Origin: Moringa oleifera
Lineage: Eukaryota > Streptophyta > Magnoliopsida > Brassicales > Moringaceae
DNA: 64,000 nucleotides
Reading direction: 5' to 3'
Assembly: GCA_021397835.1 (NCBI GenBank)
Contig: JAJFZO010000191.1
Location: forward strand, 4,531,001 to 4,595,000
The notes below the pieces were generated by a model, which saw only the letters and a list, made by a program, of their open reading frames with translations, had not been told where the DNA came from and made no database searches. Position 1 is the stretch's first letter. Every line of letters starts with the position of its first letter. The position numbers were made by a program, and so were the translations under genes. Shown piece after piece: positions 61,270 to 64,000 of this stretch.

Positions 61270-62640
61270 ACTTCTTGTGATGCCTATTGGTACCATCACT
61301 AAGGTTGGTGACCTTGATGCATGCTCATGCTCCATCTTCACCATACCGTCATACCTCGACCAATATGTGAAGGTTTTACAAATTGTGCTGACCTAAAGAA
61401 TCTGACATCTTCATTGGAGTATTTTTCAAATAAGGCTTGACCTTGTTTTCAAATTGCCATAAGTCATAATATTCTCCTAAATATCATCAACTACATTATC
61501 ATTTACCATTACACTAAGTACTCAGACCATTTACTTTTCTTGCTTGCCCCAAAAGTCTTATGATTAAGGATTTCTGCCAACTACCTATCAAATTGCTTCA
61601 TGATCATTGGAAAAGTCTTTCTTACTTTCACGTGAGCTACATCATCATTCTCATGATATTTCTTGAGAAAACATAAGATGTTCTTTGAAGGGTTAACGTA
61701 GTTTTTATCTACAAGTCATATTGCTTAACTTTTTAACAACTTTGAATGAACCATCATATTTTTGTACAAGCCCTTTGTTATATCTTTTATCGGTCACTTT
61801 CTTCTAGATTTGTGAAGTTAGTTTCAACATCACCTCATCCATACCTTTAACTCTAAGTTTCTTTCTTCTAGATAAGCTAAACTATTGTGAATAGTTTCAT
61901 AAGTTTTATCCTAATCTTAAGCAAATCGATAAATTATTAAATAAGACCCTTGTAAGTTTTGCTTTACAATTTTAGTTTGTTTTCTTAAAACTATCTCCAC
62001 TGAGCTTATCTTTATTGTCGAAGATCAATGGATATTATAGTAAAATTGAGCAATCTCCAACTAGTTTTTTTGGTTAGCAGTGACATAGTCTCAAATATTC
62101 TTATAACAATTAGTTCACAGGTTTGATCTGACCATCTGTTTGGGGATGGTTAGTAGTAGAGAATTTTAATTTTGATTTCATTATATTGAAAAGCGTATTC
62201 CAAAACCAACCTTTCGGTAATTTAAAATATTTCAGCACATTTTTCATTATTAGCTTAGCTGTTATGTCCATTGGACAAGCTTATATTGTAGCAATGAAGA
62301 TAACATACTTAAAAACTAATCAACCATAACTATGATTAATTTCATAACCTTAACATTCAAAAAACCAATAATGAAGTTCAAAGAGATGGATTAGCATGAC
62401 TTCTCGGGTGTAGGCGAGGGCTATAAAGATCTTGCCTCTTTTTCCTTTTGATATTTTTTTGTTGGTATACGAGACAATTCTTGATATAAGACTCAATGTT
62501 CCATTCTTTCTTAATGCCAAAAATATAACTTCTCCAACAAAAACAATATTTTCTCTGACTCTTAGTGACCAATCCATTAAGAGTCATGAGTTTCTTTGAA
62601 TAATGCTCATCTTAAGCCACCATTAATTGGCACATATAGC
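61270..62640 (-). mobile_element. Decayed Ty3/gypsy integrase fragment, minus orientation
   Basis: Reading the minus strand: an integrase zinc-finger remnant (NCLVYQQ, with one Cys replaced) near 62480, then KGKRGKIFIALAYTRE. Core pieces are KLIIVMVD, KYFKLPKGWFW and NHPQTDGQ (about 62124-62154). An integrase C-terminal piece, KRYNKGLVQKYDGSFKVV, lies near 61735-61800. It is broken by stops and frameshifts. It matches the plus-strand copy segment by segment (for example IALAY[ST], YNKGL/YHKGL), so both belong to one subfamily. Confidence 0.8.
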
Positions 62641-64000
62641 TTGCTGCTCTTGAGATACAGTAGGTCATTCTCTAACCAGTACTTTCGGACTAAGCCCTTA
62701 TCATTTTGTTGCTTAAGTTGCAAATAATTAGTATCCAACTAAGACTACTCTCTCACATGGTCATTGAAATAAAAAACCAACAAAAAATTTCTACAAACTT
62801 ATTAGCTTAAGAGTTAGTTTCTTTTAAATCTCGAAGTATGTATATTAAAATCACTCCAAAGTTAAACAAATTCGTTTTTTTTTTTCATATTATGTTTAAT
62901 AATTTAAAAATAAGAGAATTCATTTATGTTTTTATACATCATTATTATATTATCAACATATAATTTTTAATAATTTTATTATTAACTTAGTTTGCAAATG
63001 ATGTTTTGTATGATAATTATTTTATAATAATTAAAATTATATTTTATTGTAAAATTTATTATAATAATTATGTTATTTGTGTTATAGATTTATGATATAA
63101 TCTCAAAATTTTAAATTAGTAAAATTTAAAATAAAATAAAATATGGAAAGATTAAAAAAGCAAAAAAATAATTGAGCAAAACATATGACATATAAAACAT
63201 TCTTTATACCTAAAAGAAAATAATGATGAAAAGTCTTAGCTTTAAATTCATTTTGAGAAAATGGTATTAACTAAAAAGATTTAAAGTAAAAAACAGATAG
63301 CAAAAAATAGTGTTAAAATATGGTTGATTCAAATTTGCTTAGTGTGCCAAAGTTAGCTAAATATTAGCAAATAATAGTTGTTTCTCTCTTTTTGTTTTTT
63401 TTTCACAACAATCATCTTGATACGTGGATTCTATTATTATGATTACATTACTATAAAGACAATTTAGTAATATCTATTCAATCAGAAATTATAAATTATA
63501 AAATAAAATAAATTATTAAAAAAACTCAATTTATCATATATTAATGACAGATAAATTAATAATAAATAAATAAATAAAAATTATGATAAAAAGTATTAAA
63601 ATAAAAAATCACTTTGAAAAAATAATTATTCTTAAGAACTCAAAAATGACTAGTTAATAAAATTTTAGTATTAATAAAGTTTTAGTATAAAATTAAATGA
63701 TAATGATTTCAAATTTAAAAAGCATTATCTTATTAGTTTTATAAAAATTAAAATTAAAATTAAATTTTAATTTTTTAAATAAAATTATAAAATTATTTAA
63801 ATATAAATAAAAAAACTTAAAAAATTCACATCAATCTCATATAAAAGTTAATGTTATGATTGACAATTAGTCGTCAAATCTTCAAAATCATGGCCCAAAG
63901 TTCTGCTCGTAAGAAAAAACTTTTCATAATAATGGATTGGGTTAGTATCACCCATTTGAAAAATATGTGGCTCATGAATTGACCGTTAGTTTTGTTCTTC
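62641..64000. other. AT-rich terminal region, no gene recognised
   Basis: May include further degraded retrotransposon sequence up to about 62850, then plain AT-rich DNA to the window end. Confidence 0.5.

Noticed and set aside
1..64000. CRISPR arrays, bacterial operons or phage-like systems
   Set aside because: No regularly spaced direct repeats or prokaryotic signals; the content is plainly plant nuclear.

Overview
This window is a stretch of plant nuclear chromosome, almost certainly from a eudicot. The evidence is AT-rich intergenic DNA, short T-rich introns with GT..AG borders, and gene families with plant-specific architectures (R2R3-MYB, GT37 fucosyltransferase, SPX-EXS PHO1, GCK domain, plastid LSMT). 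The species cannot be named from the sequence. I rebuilt exon structures by eye from splice sites, reading frame and family conservation. All multi-exon totals close in frame.

Layout. 0.2-2.0 kb (+): R2R3-MYB of the MIXTA-like subgroup 9. 2.0-10.7 kb: gene-free, very AT-rich, with an 866-bp MITE-like element (TTA target duplications) and a 21-bp perfect foldback. 10.7-12.2 kb (-): single-exon plastid-targeted five-bladed propeller protein (GH43/arabinanase-like). 13.5-15.0 kb (+): Par14/PIN4-type parvulin. 15.9-18.0 kb (-): mitoribosomal protein mS23-like. 19.3-24.1 kb (-): tandem pair of GT37 fucosyltransferases with a tRNA-Thr(AGT) gene between them. 24.7-26.5 kb (+): mitoribosomal bL32m. 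27.4-28.0 kb (+): GCK-domain protein. 31.1-41.9 kb (-): tandem pair of full-length PHO1-family SPX-EXS proteins. 44.8-47.9 kb (+): plastid SET-domain lysine methyltransferase (LSMT/RBCMT). 48.7-52.8 kb (-): GT106 O-fucosyltransferase-family protein. 52.8-64.0 kb: gene-poor, with decayed Ty3/gypsy pol copies in opposite orientations around an LTR-like block.

Gene cooperation. These are independent plant transcription units, not operons. Two loci encode mitoribosome subunits, three encode Golgi cell-wall glycosyltransferases, and two are phosphate or inositol-phosphate-linked PHO1 paralogs. From recall, the set from FUT through bL32m, GCK, PHO1 and LSMT to O-FucT matches two duplicated Arabidopsis chromosome 1 segments (around AT1G14020-14080 and AT1G26730-26750). 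The window may therefore hold the un-fractionated ancestral order.

Most interesting points: (i) the PHO1 tandem copies differ by three clean introns of about 100 nt; (ii) the O-fucosyltransferase gene has a probable GC-AG intron and two consecutive stop-free introns whose lengths are multiples of three; (iii) the downstream FUT copy has lost its ancestral start by a frame disruption, leaving a 23-codon upstream ORF; (iv) the GCK protein shows twin CX9C spacing; (v) there is an inverted gypsy pair with a primer-binding-site-like sequence on the wrong side. I found no convincing wholly new biological system.
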